Shown here one piece after another: positions 16,771 through 26,731 of a stretch of DNA of 47,381 nucleotides (the first letter of the stretch is position 1; each line of letters opens with the position of its first letter). A model generated the notes under the pieces. The model saw only the letters and a program-made list of their open reading frames with translations, was not told where the DNA came from and did no database searches. The stretch comes from Fulvivirga sp. (lineage in GTDB: Bacteria; Bacteroidota; Bacteroidia; Cytophagales; Cyclobacteriaceae). The stretch covers positions 1-47,381 of the forward strand of contig JANQLQ010000084.1 in NCBI GenBank assembly GCA_028280565.1, in the 5' to 3' direction. Position numbers and translations under genes: made by a program.

Positions 16771-19185
16771 ATGATCAAAAATTACCTGAAAATAGCCTTG
16801 AGGAATGTTGTGAAATCGCCGCTTTTTTTTGGTATTAATACATTAGGGCTGGCCATAGGCATGGCCGCTTGCATCCTGATCATTCGCTTTGTCCATTTCG
16901 AAATGAGCTTCGATAGCTTCCATGACCGTGCCGGGGACCTGCACCGGGTAGTAGTACGCGATCGTGACGGAGGTTCTGCCTACACCCCCGTACCGGCCGG
17001 GCCTGTGCTAGTAGAAGAGCTTGAGCAGGTAGAAGCTTATGTGCGTTTCCGGGAAGCTGATGGTATTTTAGAAGAACCTATCGCAAAAGTATCCAACAAC
17101 GAAGCGGAGGTGATCATGGCTGATGGCGCCTTTTTTGAGCTACTGAATTTTCCATTGCTTAAGGGAGATGCCAACGACCTGCAACGCCCCAATACGATCT
17201 ACCTTACGGAAAGTATGGCCATGAAGTACTTTGGCGACCGCGACCCTATGGGACGTGAGTTAGTGATGTTTGAAAACAACTTTGGTAAGCTTACGCTAGA
17301 AGTAGTGGGAGTCCTCGAGCAGCCGCCTTTAAACACACACCTGCGTTTGGACGGGATGATCTCTTTAAGTACGATCCGCGAGAATGACAACTTCTGGGCC
17401 AAGTTTGATAATTGGAGCTGGACGGAATTTATGACGTATGTACGTCTTAAACCCGGCGCCTCCCTAGAATCAAGCGCCATGGCCGCCGTACTGGAAAAGT
17501 ATGTTGGGAAAGAAACTTTACGAGGGACCGGGCTGACCGCAGGGTTTCAGCCCGTACAAGATATCCATCTTGACACTTCTTTGAAATATGAGTATGCTAA
17601 CAACCGCAGCGCAACCACCATTTCCTTTTTGATCGCGGTTGCGTGCTTCATTTTGTTCATGGCGATCATTAACTATACCAATTTGGCTACGGCTAAAGGT
17701 TTCCAACGGGCGCAGGAAGTGGGCGTTCGGAAGAACCTGGGCGCCTCGAGATTAGAACTTATCGGCCAGTTTTGTTTTGAAGCTATCCTGGTCAATACTA
17801 TTGCTCTATTATTAGCGATCACCATGGTGCAGCTGGCCTACCCTTTCCTGTCGACTGCCATCGGGGGCGCTTTCATGACCCCCACCTGGCAGGATACATC
17901 TTTATTGCTCATTGTGCTCTCTCCCGTGATAATAGGGATACTTTGGTCAGCTTTCCAGCCGGCTATGATTTTATCGTCGTTTTCTATGACACAGGTACTG
18001 AAGGGGAAGATCAATCACTATGGCAAAGGGCTTTTGTATCGAAAATGGGGAGTGGTAGGACAGTTCGTTATCTCGCTTACCCTTATGACGATCAGCTTTA
18101 TTATTTACCAGCAGTTGAAGTATTTCCAGTCCAGGGATATCGGCATCAATGTAGACCAGGTGATCGTAGTAGAACGACCCAGGCAAAATACAGGGAACTA
18201 TAGCGAAAGGTCGAGATCCTTCCAGCAAGAACTGATCAACTTTAATGCGATTGAAGCGGTCTCAATATCGGGATCCATCCCCTCTGGCGGCTTCAATTGG
18301 GCAAGCAACGACTTCTCACGGCAGGAAGGCAAGTTCCAAGATGAGGTTCCCCATACGATCTATGTGACCTATGTCGACAATGAATATTATGATGTGTATC
18401 AACCTAAAGTGCTGGCCGGCGCTGCACAATACTATGGTGAGGATCCTTCGCTAAAAGCTGTGATCAATAAATCGGCCCTTGCGGTATTGGGATTTAATTC
18501 GGCTATCGAGGCGGTTGACCAAGTGATCGTTAATGGCGACACGGAAGTAAAGGTCATAGGCGTGATCGATGACTATAATCACCGGTCGTTAAAAGTGACG
18601 GTTGAACCGGCCATCTATCTTTTAAATGATAATGCCCAATATTTCTCTGTCCGGTTCAGTACAGGCGACGATCCTATGAAAACGACCGAAGAAGTGCTGG
18701 CCTTTTTGCAGGCGACTTACGAGGAAAAATTCCCGGATAACCTGTTTCAATATGATTTCTTGGACGATCGGTTTGCAAATCAATACCGTACCGAGGCCAA
18801 CTTTGGCTGGGTCATGCTGGTGTTTACCCTGTTGTCCATTTTCTTGGCGGTTTTAGGGGTACTGGGCCTTTCACTGTATAACCTTTCCCAGCGCACCAAA
18901 GAGATCGGTATCCGAAAGGTGCTGGGCGCTAACGTACCGGCCCTCTTGTGGACTACGTCACGCGAATTTTTAAAGCTAATTGCCATCGCAGCCGTGCCCG
19001 CAGTAGCGTTGGCCTTTTACTTTAGTGATGGCTGGCTGCAAGACTATCCCTATAAGATCGAGCTAGGGGCTTGGATGTTCCTGGTACCTGTTATCGGGAT
19101 GGTATCCATTACGGTATTGACCACCTCGTACCATTTGGTAAAACTGGTGCGGACGAACCCGGTGGAAAGTTTGAGATATGAGTAA
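16771..19185 (+). CDS. FtsX/MacB-type ABC transporter permease, array member 1
   Basis: An 804-residue inner-membrane permease of the large MacB_PCD/FtsX type. Topology read from sequence: membrane helix about 21-42, periplasmic domain about 45-280, helices about 283-303, 335-358, 377-403 and 428-448, a second periplasmic domain about 450-680, then three C-terminal helices. Both halves carry the cytoplasmic signature: QEVGVRKNLGAS (about 315) and KEIGIRKVLGAN near the end. The C terminus is TNPVESLRYE. No ATP-binding domain is fused or adjacent, so it must use an ATPase encoded elsewhere if it works as an ABC transporter. MacB-like systems act in export or mechanotransmission rather than import; the substrate is unknown. 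It is first of five paralogues behind the palindromic operator. Confidence 0.9.
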   Translation: MIKNYLKIALRNVVKSPLFFGINTLGLAIGMAACILIIRFVHFEMSFDSFHDRAGDLHRVVVRDRDGGSAYTPVPAGPVLVEELEQVEAYVRFREADGILEEPIAKVSNNEAEVIMADGAFFELLNFPLLKGDANDLQRPNTIYLTESMAMKYFGDRDPMGRELVMFENNFGKLTLEVVGVLEQPPLNTHLRLDGMISLSTIRENDNFWAKFDNWSWTEFMTYVRLKPGASLESSAMAAVLEKYVGKETLRGTGLTAGFQPVQDIHLDTSLKYEYANNRSATTISFLIAVACFILFMAIINYTNLATAKGFQRAQEVGVRKNLGASRLELIGQFCFEAILVNTIALLLAITMVQLAYPFLSTAIGGAFMTPTWQDTSLLLIVLSPVIIGILWSAFQPAMILSSFSMTQVLKGKINHYGKGLLYRKWGVVGQFVISLTLMTISFIIYQQLKYFQSRDIGINVDQVIVVERPRQNTGNYSERSRSFQQELINFNAIEAVSISGSIPSGGFNWASNDFSRQEGKFQDEVPHTIYVTYVDNEYYDVYQPKVLAGAAQYYGEDPSLKAVINKSALAVLGFNSAIEAVDQVIVNGDTEVKVIGVIDDYNHRSLKVTVEPAIYLLNDNAQYFSVRFSTGDDPMKTTEEVLAFLQATYEEKFPDNLFQYDFLDDRFANQYRTEANFGWVMLVFTLLSIFLAVLGVLGLSLYNLSQRTKEIGIRKVLGANVPALLWTTSREFLKLIAIAAVPAVALAFYFSDGWLQDYPYKIELGAWMFLVPVIGMVSITVLTTSYHLVKLVRTNPVESLRYE

Positions 19186-19250
19186 TGCGTACTGGGTCTT
19201 GAAGAACAACGACTTAGGTAGATATAAATGGTTAAATAGACGATAAATAG

Positions 19251-21668
19251 ATGTTAAAGAATTATTTAAAAACAACGTTCCGGAACTTGCTTAAGAACAA
19301 GACCTTTTCCGCGATCAATATATTAGGATTGGCTATTGGTATTGCGTCTACATTGCTTATTACCCATTATGTGAGGTTTGAGCGGAGTTATGAAAACTTC
19401 AACGACCAGGCTGAGAATGTTTTCAGGGTCACCATAGACCTGTACAATGGCTCCGAATTCATTGTGAATGATGCCGAAACCTACCAGACTTTAGGGCCGG
19501 AATTTAAGGCTACTATGCCTGAAGTGCTGGATTATGCACGTTTTATGCACGTGGGTACGGCGGAATTTTATGCGCCATCGACGGATACCCGGAGCTATGA
19601 GCATGGTGTTTACTTGGCCGACCCCTCTGCCTTTAGCATTTTCAAATACCCGCTACTGTATGGAGACCCGGCACAGGGTTTTGAGCAGCCTTTTAAAGCG
19701 GTCATCGATGAGAAGACCGCCATAAAATATTTTGGAGAAACTAACGTGATCGGTAAGACCATCGAGTTAAACATTATTGACACGCCTGTCGAGATCGTAG
19801 CTGTGATGAAGGACCTGCCGCAGAACACTCACCTGAAGTTTGATATGTTGATCTCCCATTCTACCATACCGAAAGTACATCCGTGGTATGAAAAGTATCC
19901 TTGGGGAGGGAATAACGAATACACCTATTTGCTGATGGATGAAAGTGCGAACGTAGCAGATTTTAATGTCAAACTAAAAGAATACTCACGGGCTAACGAG
20001 CATGTAGAAGACGAGATCTTTATTTCCGAGCGTATTACAGACATCCATTTGTATTCTAACAAAACCTTTGAGCCAGAGGTGAACGGCAGCGCCCAGACCG
20101 TAAATTTTATGAGCCTGCTGGGGATTTTTATACTTATCCTGGCTTGGGTCAACTACATTAATCTGTCAACGGCGAAATCACTTGAGCGCGCCAAAGAGGT
20201 AGGAGTACGGAAAGTGGTAGGATCTTCAAAAGGGCAGCTCATGGTCCAATTCCTGTTCGATTCTTTTATGATCAACTTGCTTGCCGGTGTCCTGGCTTTT
20301 ACCATCGTTCAACTTTCTGTGCCTTACTTCAGGGAAGTTACAGGGCAAGATCTTTCGTTATCAATTTTCGGAGACAGTGCTATTATTGCATTGCTGGCCA
20401 CAATCATTTTGGTAGGCACGCTGCTATCAGGACTATACCCGGCTTTCGTTCTTTCGTCTTTCAAACCTGTAGCGGTCCTGAAAGGAAGATTTTTGCGCTC
20501 TGCCAGGGGAAATACACTGCGTAAAGCATTGGTGATCTTCCAGTTCTTGATTACCGTGGTGCTCATTTCCATATCGTTAACGGTCTACCAGCAAGTGAAC
20601 TTTCTTTCCAGTTCAGAATTGGGAGTGGAAATAGACAATACCTTAGTGCTGCGAATACCCGGCACTGATGACTATGATTCGGTATACCGAACTTATACTT
20701 CTGCCATGGAACACAACCTGGAGCAACTGTCGCTTGTAAAGTCCGTGACCCTGGCCAGTGCAGTGCCTGGCGCCAGTTTACACGAGGTGGCGACCTCTAC
20801 AGGCATCAAGCGGGTAGAAGCTGACGAGAAGGAGGGAAGCTATAATTATTACGTGATAGCCATACAGCCCGATTATTTCGAAGTGATGGGAGTAGAAATG
20901 GTAGCAGGGAAGAGCTTCCCCGGTGAAATACAAAATCGGAACAATAAGGTTATTATCAATGAAAAAGCGGTAGAGACTTTGGGCTTTGCAAGTGCCGAAA
21001 GCGCCATAGGACAGAAGATCACGTATTATCATGACGGCAAGCCCTCCGAAGTCATAGGAGTAATGCGAAACTTCTACCAACGATCCCCCAAAGAACAGCA
21101 TATCCCTATGGTATTGCATCCTTACATGGAGGAAGGTGTATTTATTGTTAAACTCAATACTCAAAATACACGACAGGCGCTTACCGCCGTTTCTGATCAA
21201 TGGAATAACATATACCCGAACAACGCTTTAGATTATTACTTCTTGGATGATGCTTACAATCATCAATATTTGACGGAAAAAAGGTTTGGCCAGGTGACGG
21301 TATTATTCACTATACTGTCTGTTGTCATAGCAGCGCTGGGCCTGTTCGGACTATCCTACTTTACCATTTTACAACGTACCAAAGAGATCGGCATTCGAAA
21401 AGTGCTGGGGGCATCGATACAAGGTATCGTCCGGCTCTTGTCCAAAGACTTCCTGAAATTAGTGATGCTATCGGGCTTTTTGGCCATACCCATTGCCTAC
21501 TATTTCATCGAATTATGGTTGCAGAATTATGCCAATCACATTGACATTGAATGGTGGCTATTCGCGATCCCGCTGGTCTTGATCCTAGTGATTGCGTTAA
21601 GCACCATCATTGGCCAGACGTTGAGGTCCGCTTTTCAAAACCCGGTCAATAGCTTACGACACGAATGA
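19251..21668 (+). CDS. FtsX/MacB-type ABC transporter permease, array member 2
   Basis: An 805-residue paralogue of the preceding gene, with the same two-half layout. It opens with MLKNYLKTTFRNLLKNK and a first membrane helix about 20-42, has the signatures KEVGVRKVVGSS and KEIGIRKVLGAS, and ends QNPVNSLRHE. The periplasmic domains differ clearly from member 1 while the membrane parts are close, pointing to old duplication with divergence of the periplasmic face. It starts 65 bp after member 1 with no terminator seen between them, which fits one transcript. The partner ATPase and cargo are not visible. Confidence 0.9.
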   Translation: MLKNYLKTTFRNLLKNKTFSAINILGLAIGIASTLLITHYVRFERSYENFNDQAENVFRVTIDLYNGSEFIVNDAETYQTLGPEFKATMPEVLDYARFMHVGTAEFYAPSTDTRSYEHGVYLADPSAFSIFKYPLLYGDPAQGFEQPFKAVIDEKTAIKYFGETNVIGKTIELNIIDTPVEIVAVMKDLPQNTHLKFDMLISHSTIPKVHPWYEKYPWGGNNEYTYLLMDESANVADFNVKLKEYSRANEHVEDEIFISERITDIHLYSNKTFEPEVNGSAQTVNFMSLLGIFILILAWVNYINLSTAKSLERAKEVGVRKVVGSSKGQLMVQFLFDSFMINLLAGVLAFTIVQLSVPYFREVTGQDLSLSIFGDSAIIALLATIILVGTLLSGLYPAFVLSSFKPVAVLKGRFLRSARGNTLRKALVIFQFLITVVLISISLTVYQQVNFLSSSELGVEIDNTLVLRIPGTDDYDSVYRTYTSAMEHNLEQLSLVKSVTLASAVPGASLHEVATSTGIKRVEADEKEGSYNYYVIAIQPDYFEVMGVEMVAGKSFPGEIQNRNNKVIINEKAVETLGFASAESAIGQKITYYHDGKPSEVIGVMRNFYQRSPKEQHIPMVLHPYMEEGVFIVKLNTQNTRQALTAVSDQWNNIYPNNALDYYFLDDAYNHQYLTEKRFGQVTVLFTILSVVIAALGLFGLSYFTILQRTKEIGIRKVLGASIQGIVRLLSKDFLKLVMLSGFLAIPIAYYFIELWLQNYANHIDIEWWLFAIPLVLILVIALSTIIGQTLRSAFQNPVNSLRHE

Positions 21669-21735
21669 TTGTAATGTCTTAAGCGATGTGATCATTAAAC
21701 TATAGAGTTAGAAAACAACAAAAAGTCCAGTAGAC

Positions 21736-24177
21736 ATGCTACAAAACTATATCACCACCGCTTGGCGCAGTATTAAACGCCATTATAGTTATGCTTTGAT
21801 CAATACGTTTGGGCTGATGTTGAGCATTTGCTGTTGCATTGTCATTTACATATTTGTAAGATATGAAACCAGCTTTGACGCTTTTCATACCGATGCGGAC
21901 CGTATTTACCGGGTAGTTCACGAAGATCATACCGCGGATGGGGTACAATACTGGAATACAACGGCCTACACGCTGGCGGCAGCGCTGAGAAACGATTTTC
22001 CCGGGATAGAAGTGGCCCAGGCTGCCGGTCCTATGACACGTCTGATCAGCGCTGAAGAAGGAGGGAAACTGGCCCGGCATGAAGTGGATAAGCTGCTTTT
22101 CGTTGATCCCTATTACCTGCAGCTTTTCAATTTTAAAAACGCCTTTAAAAGGGGTAGCATTTGGCTGGAAGGAAACCCCGCCACGGCTTTTGATAAAGTG
22201 AATGCTGCTGTGATCACCCTAGGGCTGGCACAGAAGTACTTTCCCCAAGCCATAGCCAATGGAGAATCCCTTCTCGGGAAAAACCTCCTGTTGAATAATA
22301 AGGACCCGCTGGAGATCACCGGGGTACTGAATAACCCCCCCGCGAATACCACGCTGCTGTTTGACCTGCTGGTCTCCTACCAGTTTTTTGCACTGCATGA
22401 TCCTTACCGGGCGAACAATTGGTCGGGCAACTACCAAGGCTCTACGTATATTAAGTTGTCTCGAAGCTGGGAGGCGCAATCCTTTGAGGAACAGCTACCT
22501 ACTTTCAAGAAAAAGTATCTAAACGAGGACGATGACAGGCGTATCACCTATCGTCTTCAGCACCTCCGGGAAATTCATAACAGCAAGGCTTATGGCACGA
22601 GTATCGGTAGTTACGTGGTGACCCCAGGCATGATCACCGGGCTGGTAACTATAGCTATCTTCTTGATCATAATTGCCAGTGTAAATTATGTGAACCTTTC
22701 CATGGTCCAGTCGATCCGGCGTTCTCGGGAAATTGGGATACGAAAAGTATTGGGAGGCTCTAGGAGTAGTATATTAAAACAGTTTTTGCTGGAAACGTTC
22801 CTCTTGGTACTGTTCGCCGTGGTGCATGGCTACGCTATTGCGCAATTGGCCATAAGGGAACTGAATCAGCAGTTGACCATGATCCACCTGTCACTTACCA
22901 CGGGGCCAGAACTTTACGGGCTTTTGGTAGCATTTGTAATTATGCTAACCCTGCTCGCCGGTTTTTACCCTGCCCTGTTTATGTCAGGCTATTCCCCGGT
23001 AACGGCCCTGGAAAAGAAGGTCCCTTTCGGGGCAAAAAATAGGCCCAGGAATGTATTGGTCATTGTCCAGTTCGCCATAGTGCAGCTACTGATCGTGAGT
23101 ACCCTCGTGGTGTCTTACCAAATGGACTACTTTAAGACCAAAGATCTTGGCTTTGACAAAATGGGCATTATGACCTTTAACATCCCCAACCAAGACTCGG
23201 TTAAACTTCATGAGCTGGAAAATAAACTTTTGGATCATCACGCCATTGAAAAGGTCAGCTTTTCTTCGGGGTTACCGTCTGCGCCCAATAGCCAGTATGG
23301 TACTGACTTTCGCATGGCCCATGAGCTAGTACAGATGCAACGCAGCGCGGAAATGAAGGTAGTGGGCTTAGACTACCTTGATATGTACCAACTCAAGCTG
23401 GTAGCAGGCCGATGGCTGAATGAGAGTAATGTAACCCCGGATAACAGGTTCAATGGCTTTGTGGTCAACGAGTCATTAGTGGAAATGCTCGGCAAAACCC
23501 CGGAAGAAGCGCTGGGCTTAGATATCATCATTAACGAAGGGCAGGCGCCGATCGTGGGGGTGGTGAAGGACTTTCATAACCATACCTTTCATAATAAGAT
23601 CTCGCCGTGCTTACTTTTTTACTGGAACGTCGGGTTTTTCACCGAAGGCAGTATTAAAATGAATGCGGCGGCAAACCCCGTTGGTATAAAAAACTTCGTC
23701 CGGTCAGTGTGGAAAGAAGTATACCCTAGTCAAATCTTTCAACATCAATTCATCGAGGACTACCTGGCCAAAAATTATAGGATAGAAGCGCTGATCCTTG
23801 GCGCTTGCAAGATCGCCGCGCTCATTGCCATCCTAGTGGGATGTTTGGGGCTTTACGGCCTTAGCGACTTTATCACGGAAGTACGGACCAAGGAAATAGG
23901 GGTCAGGAGAGTACTCGGAGCTACGATGAGCAGTATCGTTAGCCTGCTGTCTGGGTATTTTATACGCTTGTTGATCGTGTCTATCCTGTTAGGTTCTGTT
24001 ATTGCCTTGGTTTTAATGAAAGAGTGGCTCAGTAGCTTCCCTTATCGTGTCGACCTTGGGATAGGCATTTTTGTAATTGGCGCTTTCGCTACGTTGTTGA
24101 TTGCGCTGGTCACGACCGGTATAAAGACGGTTCGGGCAGCCATGGCTAACCCGGCAGATAGCTTGCGGTATGAGTAG
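21736..24177 (+). CDS. FtsX/MacB-type ABC transporter permease, array member 3
   Basis: At 813 residues this is the longest member. It begins MLQNYITTAWRSIKRHYS and its first membrane helix contains the cysteine cluster ICCCIVIYIF, unlike its neighbours. The signatures are REIGIRKVLGGS and KEIGVRRVLGAT, and the C terminus is ANPADSLRYE. The first periplasmic domain is extended, with VEVAQ-type variation and an inserted loop near residues 130-150. It follows member 2 by 67 bp. It may have a different ligand or partner from the others; this is inference from the divergence only. Confidence 0.9.
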   Translation: MLQNYITTAWRSIKRHYSYALINTFGLMLSICCCIVIYIFVRYETSFDAFHTDADRIYRVVHEDHTADGVQYWNTTAYTLAAALRNDFPGIEVAQAAGPMTRLISAEEGGKLARHEVDKLLFVDPYYLQLFNFKNAFKRGSIWLEGNPATAFDKVNAAVITLGLAQKYFPQAIANGESLLGKNLLLNNKDPLEITGVLNNPPANTTLLFDLLVSYQFFALHDPYRANNWSGNYQGSTYIKLSRSWEAQSFEEQLPTFKKKYLNEDDDRRITYRLQHLREIHNSKAYGTSIGSYVVTPGMITGLVTIAIFLIIIASVNYVNLSMVQSIRRSREIGIRKVLGGSRSSILKQFLLETFLLVLFAVVHGYAIAQLAIRELNQQLTMIHLSLTTGPELYGLLVAFVIMLTLLAGFYPALFMSGYSPVTALEKKVPFGAKNRPRNVLVIVQFAIVQLLIVSTLVVSYQMDYFKTKDLGFDKMGIMTFNIPNQDSVKLHELENKLLDHHAIEKVSFSSGLPSAPNSQYGTDFRMAHELVQMQRSAEMKVVGLDYLDMYQLKLVAGRWLNESNVTPDNRFNGFVVNESLVEMLGKTPEEALGLDIIINEGQAPIVGVVKDFHNHTFHNKISPCLLFYWNVGFFTEGSIKMNAAANPVGIKNFVRSVWKEVYPSQIFQHQFIEDYLAKNYRIEALILGACKIAALIAILVGCLGLYGLSDFITEVRTKEIGVRRVLGATMSSIVSLLSGYFIRLLIVSILLGSVIALVLMKEWLSSFPYRVDLGIGIFVIGAFATLLIALVTTGIKTVRAAMANPADSLRYE

Positions 24178-24239
24178 CCTCGAGAAATAAGAAGATAATC
24201 TTGAATGGCCGATGAACCATCAACCATAAAAAAACATCT

Positions 24240-26654
24240 ATGATTAGTAATTACATAAAAATAGCATTTCGCAACCTGCTAAAGAATAAGGTCTTTTCGC
24301 TGATCAATATTTTTGGGTTGGCCTTGGGGATGGCGGCTTGCTTGCTGATCTGGCAGTACGTCAGGTTCGAGTTGAGTTATGATAAGTTCCATGCTAAAGC
24401 AGACCGGCTCTACCGGGTTACGCTGGATTATTACAGCGATGGCCAGTTTATTGTCAGTGATGTGGGCTCACACAATACGATCGGCCCGGCTGCTCGTAAA
24501 GATATTCCCGGTGTAGAAAATTATGCGCGGTTATTTCCTGCCTGGTCTTACAGCACAGGGTCTGACACGCGAATGTTTACCAACGATGTGGTCATGTTCG
24601 CGGATTCTTCCTTTACCAGCATGTTTGATCTGCAATGGGTAAAGGGCTCCCCGGAAAAAGCGCTGGCTCATCCTCATAGCGCTATTATCACCACGGAGAT
24701 AGCAGAAAAATACTTCCCGGGAGAAGAAGCTTTTGGCCGGCATATTAAATATTTAGATAGTGACAATGACTTGGACATAAGAGTTGCGGGGGTAATAAAA
24801 AGTTTGCCTGCCCATTCACACTTACACTTTGATATCCTCATCTCCAGGCATACCCCTTTGCAGGAATGGGGATTAGAGCCTAATTGGGATGGAAACAATG
24901 ATGTTACCTACATATTGTTAGAAAAGAATACCGATCCTGCAAGGGTGGCCTCCGGGTTGGGAGGGTTGCTAAAAAAATACCAACCCCAATCGACCGATCG
25001 TTACATCATGCAAAATATTCAAGACATTCACCTGTACTCAGATAAAACCTACGAGTTGGAAAAAAACGGTAATGGGAAACTGGTTTACGCGTTGCTTGGG
25101 GTTTCCTTTTTTATCTTGATCATCGCTTGGATCAATTTCATCAACCTGTCTACAGCCCGGTCACTTGAAAGAGCTAAGGAAGTAGGTATACGCAAAACAA
25201 TGGGGTCTGTCCGTGCGCAGTTGATCAAGCAGTTTATGATAGAATCCATAGTTATTAATGTCATCGCTATATTATTGGCCATTACATTTTCTCAATTGAT
25301 GAACCATGTATTCAGTGTTTTAGTGGGCCGTGATATCTCCCAGTTCAGCATCTTCAAGGATGGCGTATTGATCGCCGCCACTCCCGGGCTACTCCTAGTA
25401 GGTTGCATATGTACTGGGCTGTATCCTGCTTTTGTGTTGTCGTCTTACCAGCCGGTCGTTATTTTGAAAGGTAAATTCAGCAGCTCACAGGTAGGGCAAA
25501 AGCTTCGAAAGTCCTTGGTTTTCTTTCAATATGCACTCGCCACGGTTTTGATGACCGGGGTGATCATGTTTTACAAACAGTACATATACATGCAGCGGCA
25601 GGATCTAGGCTTGGATATCAATAAAATAATAGCCGTCAAATTGCCGATTGTCAAATACTCGCCTATTGGGGATTCTATTTTTAACGAGAATTCGCTCGAG
25701 ATGAAACAAAAGCTCATGGACCATCATCTCATTAAAGGTGTTGCCATGAGCGAGACACTGCCCGGGAATGGGATCTGGGAGTTTAACTCTACAAGAGGAA
25801 TTCGCCAAGTAGGCGCCCCGGCGAACCAACACAACTACTACTTTTACCGGGTAGATGAAGCATTTTTTCCACTGCTAGGCATAGGCTTTGCCGCCGGTCG
25901 CAATTTCCGGCATGATGCGTTAAACACTGAAAGTACAGTGATCAATGAATCGGCAAGAAAGCTTTTAGGATTCGAGGATAATGCTTCTGCCATCGGGAAA
26001 AAAATCAGGTGGTGGGGTGAGGACATAGAGGTCATCGGGGTAGTTAAAGACCATCATCATCATTCATTGGACAAAACCATTGACCCTACGCTTTACAGGC
26101 ATCGTAAAGGCCAAAGTGGAGATTATGTCACCATAAAAACCAGTAGTCATAACCTAGATGAAACAATACAATACATTAAAGAAGTATATCAAACGTGGGT
26201 CCCGGAGCAGTATTTCGACTACCGATTTATGGCAGATGTGTACGATGGTCAATATGAAAGCGACCGGGTGATGGCACGTTCCTTTACGGCTTTTTCACTA
26301 TTGGCCATCTTCATTGCGTGCTTGGGATTATTCGGCCTCTCGTATTTCACGATCTCCCAGAGAACCAAGGAGATTGGGGTGAGAAAAGTGCTGGGAGCCT
26401 CTGTTATGAGCTTGTGTAAGCTGCTGACATTTCGTTTCCTCTCCCTGGTGGGAACAGCAAGTGTAATCGTGATCCCGATTACCTATTATTTAGGTAATGC
26501 TTGGCTCGAACGCTATGCTTTCAAAACACAACTCGACTGGTGGATATACCTGCTCCCGACACTAGTGATGGTCATGATCGCCGTAGGCACAGTGGCAACC
26601 CATACCGTGCGTGCAGCATCAGCTAATCCTGTTGACAGTTTAAAGTACGAGTAG
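24240..26654 (+). CDS. FtsX/MacB-type ABC transporter permease, array member 4
   Basis: An 804-residue permease most like member 2 by eye: both share a DLYNGSEFIV/DYYSDGQFIV-type segment near residue 65 and the segment INLSTA(K/R)SLERAKEVG. The signatures are KEVGIRKTMGSV and KEIGVRKVLGAS, and the C terminus is ANPVDSLKYE. Members 2 and 4 may therefore be the more recent duplicates. The gene lies 62 bp after member 3. A histidine run (DHHHHSLDK) in the second periplasmic domain is distinctive, but meaning is not claimed. Function otherwise as for the array. Confidence 0.9.
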   Translation: MISNYIKIAFRNLLKNKVFSLINIFGLALGMAACLLIWQYVRFELSYDKFHAKADRLYRVTLDYYSDGQFIVSDVGSHNTIGPAARKDIPGVENYARLFPAWSYSTGSDTRMFTNDVVMFADSSFTSMFDLQWVKGSPEKALAHPHSAIITTEIAEKYFPGEEAFGRHIKYLDSDNDLDIRVAGVIKSLPAHSHLHFDILISRHTPLQEWGLEPNWDGNNDVTYILLEKNTDPARVASGLGGLLKKYQPQSTDRYIMQNIQDIHLYSDKTYELEKNGNGKLVYALLGVSFFILIIAWINFINLSTARSLERAKEVGIRKTMGSVRAQLIKQFMIESIVINVIAILLAITFSQLMNHVFSVLVGRDISQFSIFKDGVLIAATPGLLLVGCICTGLYPAFVLSSYQPVVILKGKFSSSQVGQKLRKSLVFFQYALATVLMTGVIMFYKQYIYMQRQDLGLDINKIIAVKLPIVKYSPIGDSIFNENSLEMKQKLMDHHLIKGVAMSETLPGNGIWEFNSTRGIRQVGAPANQHNYYFYRVDEAFFPLLGIGFAAGRNFRHDALNTESTVINESARKLLGFEDNASAIGKKIRWWGEDIEVIGVVKDHHHHSLDKTIDPTLYRHRKGQSGDYVTIKTSSHNLDETIQYIKEVYQTWVPEQYFDYRFMADVYDGQYESDRVMARSFTAFSLLAIFIACLGLFGLSYFTISQRTKEIGVRKVLGASVMSLCKLLTFRFLSLVGTASVIVIPITYYLGNAWLERYAFKTQLDWWIYLLPTLVMVMIAVGTVATHTVRAASANPVDSLKYE

Positions 26655-26731
26655 CGGGTCATGGGCCTGGAGTCTTTAGAAATGAGGGTGCATCCCTTTG
26701 TAAATCAACTATAAAAAATTCCCCATACACC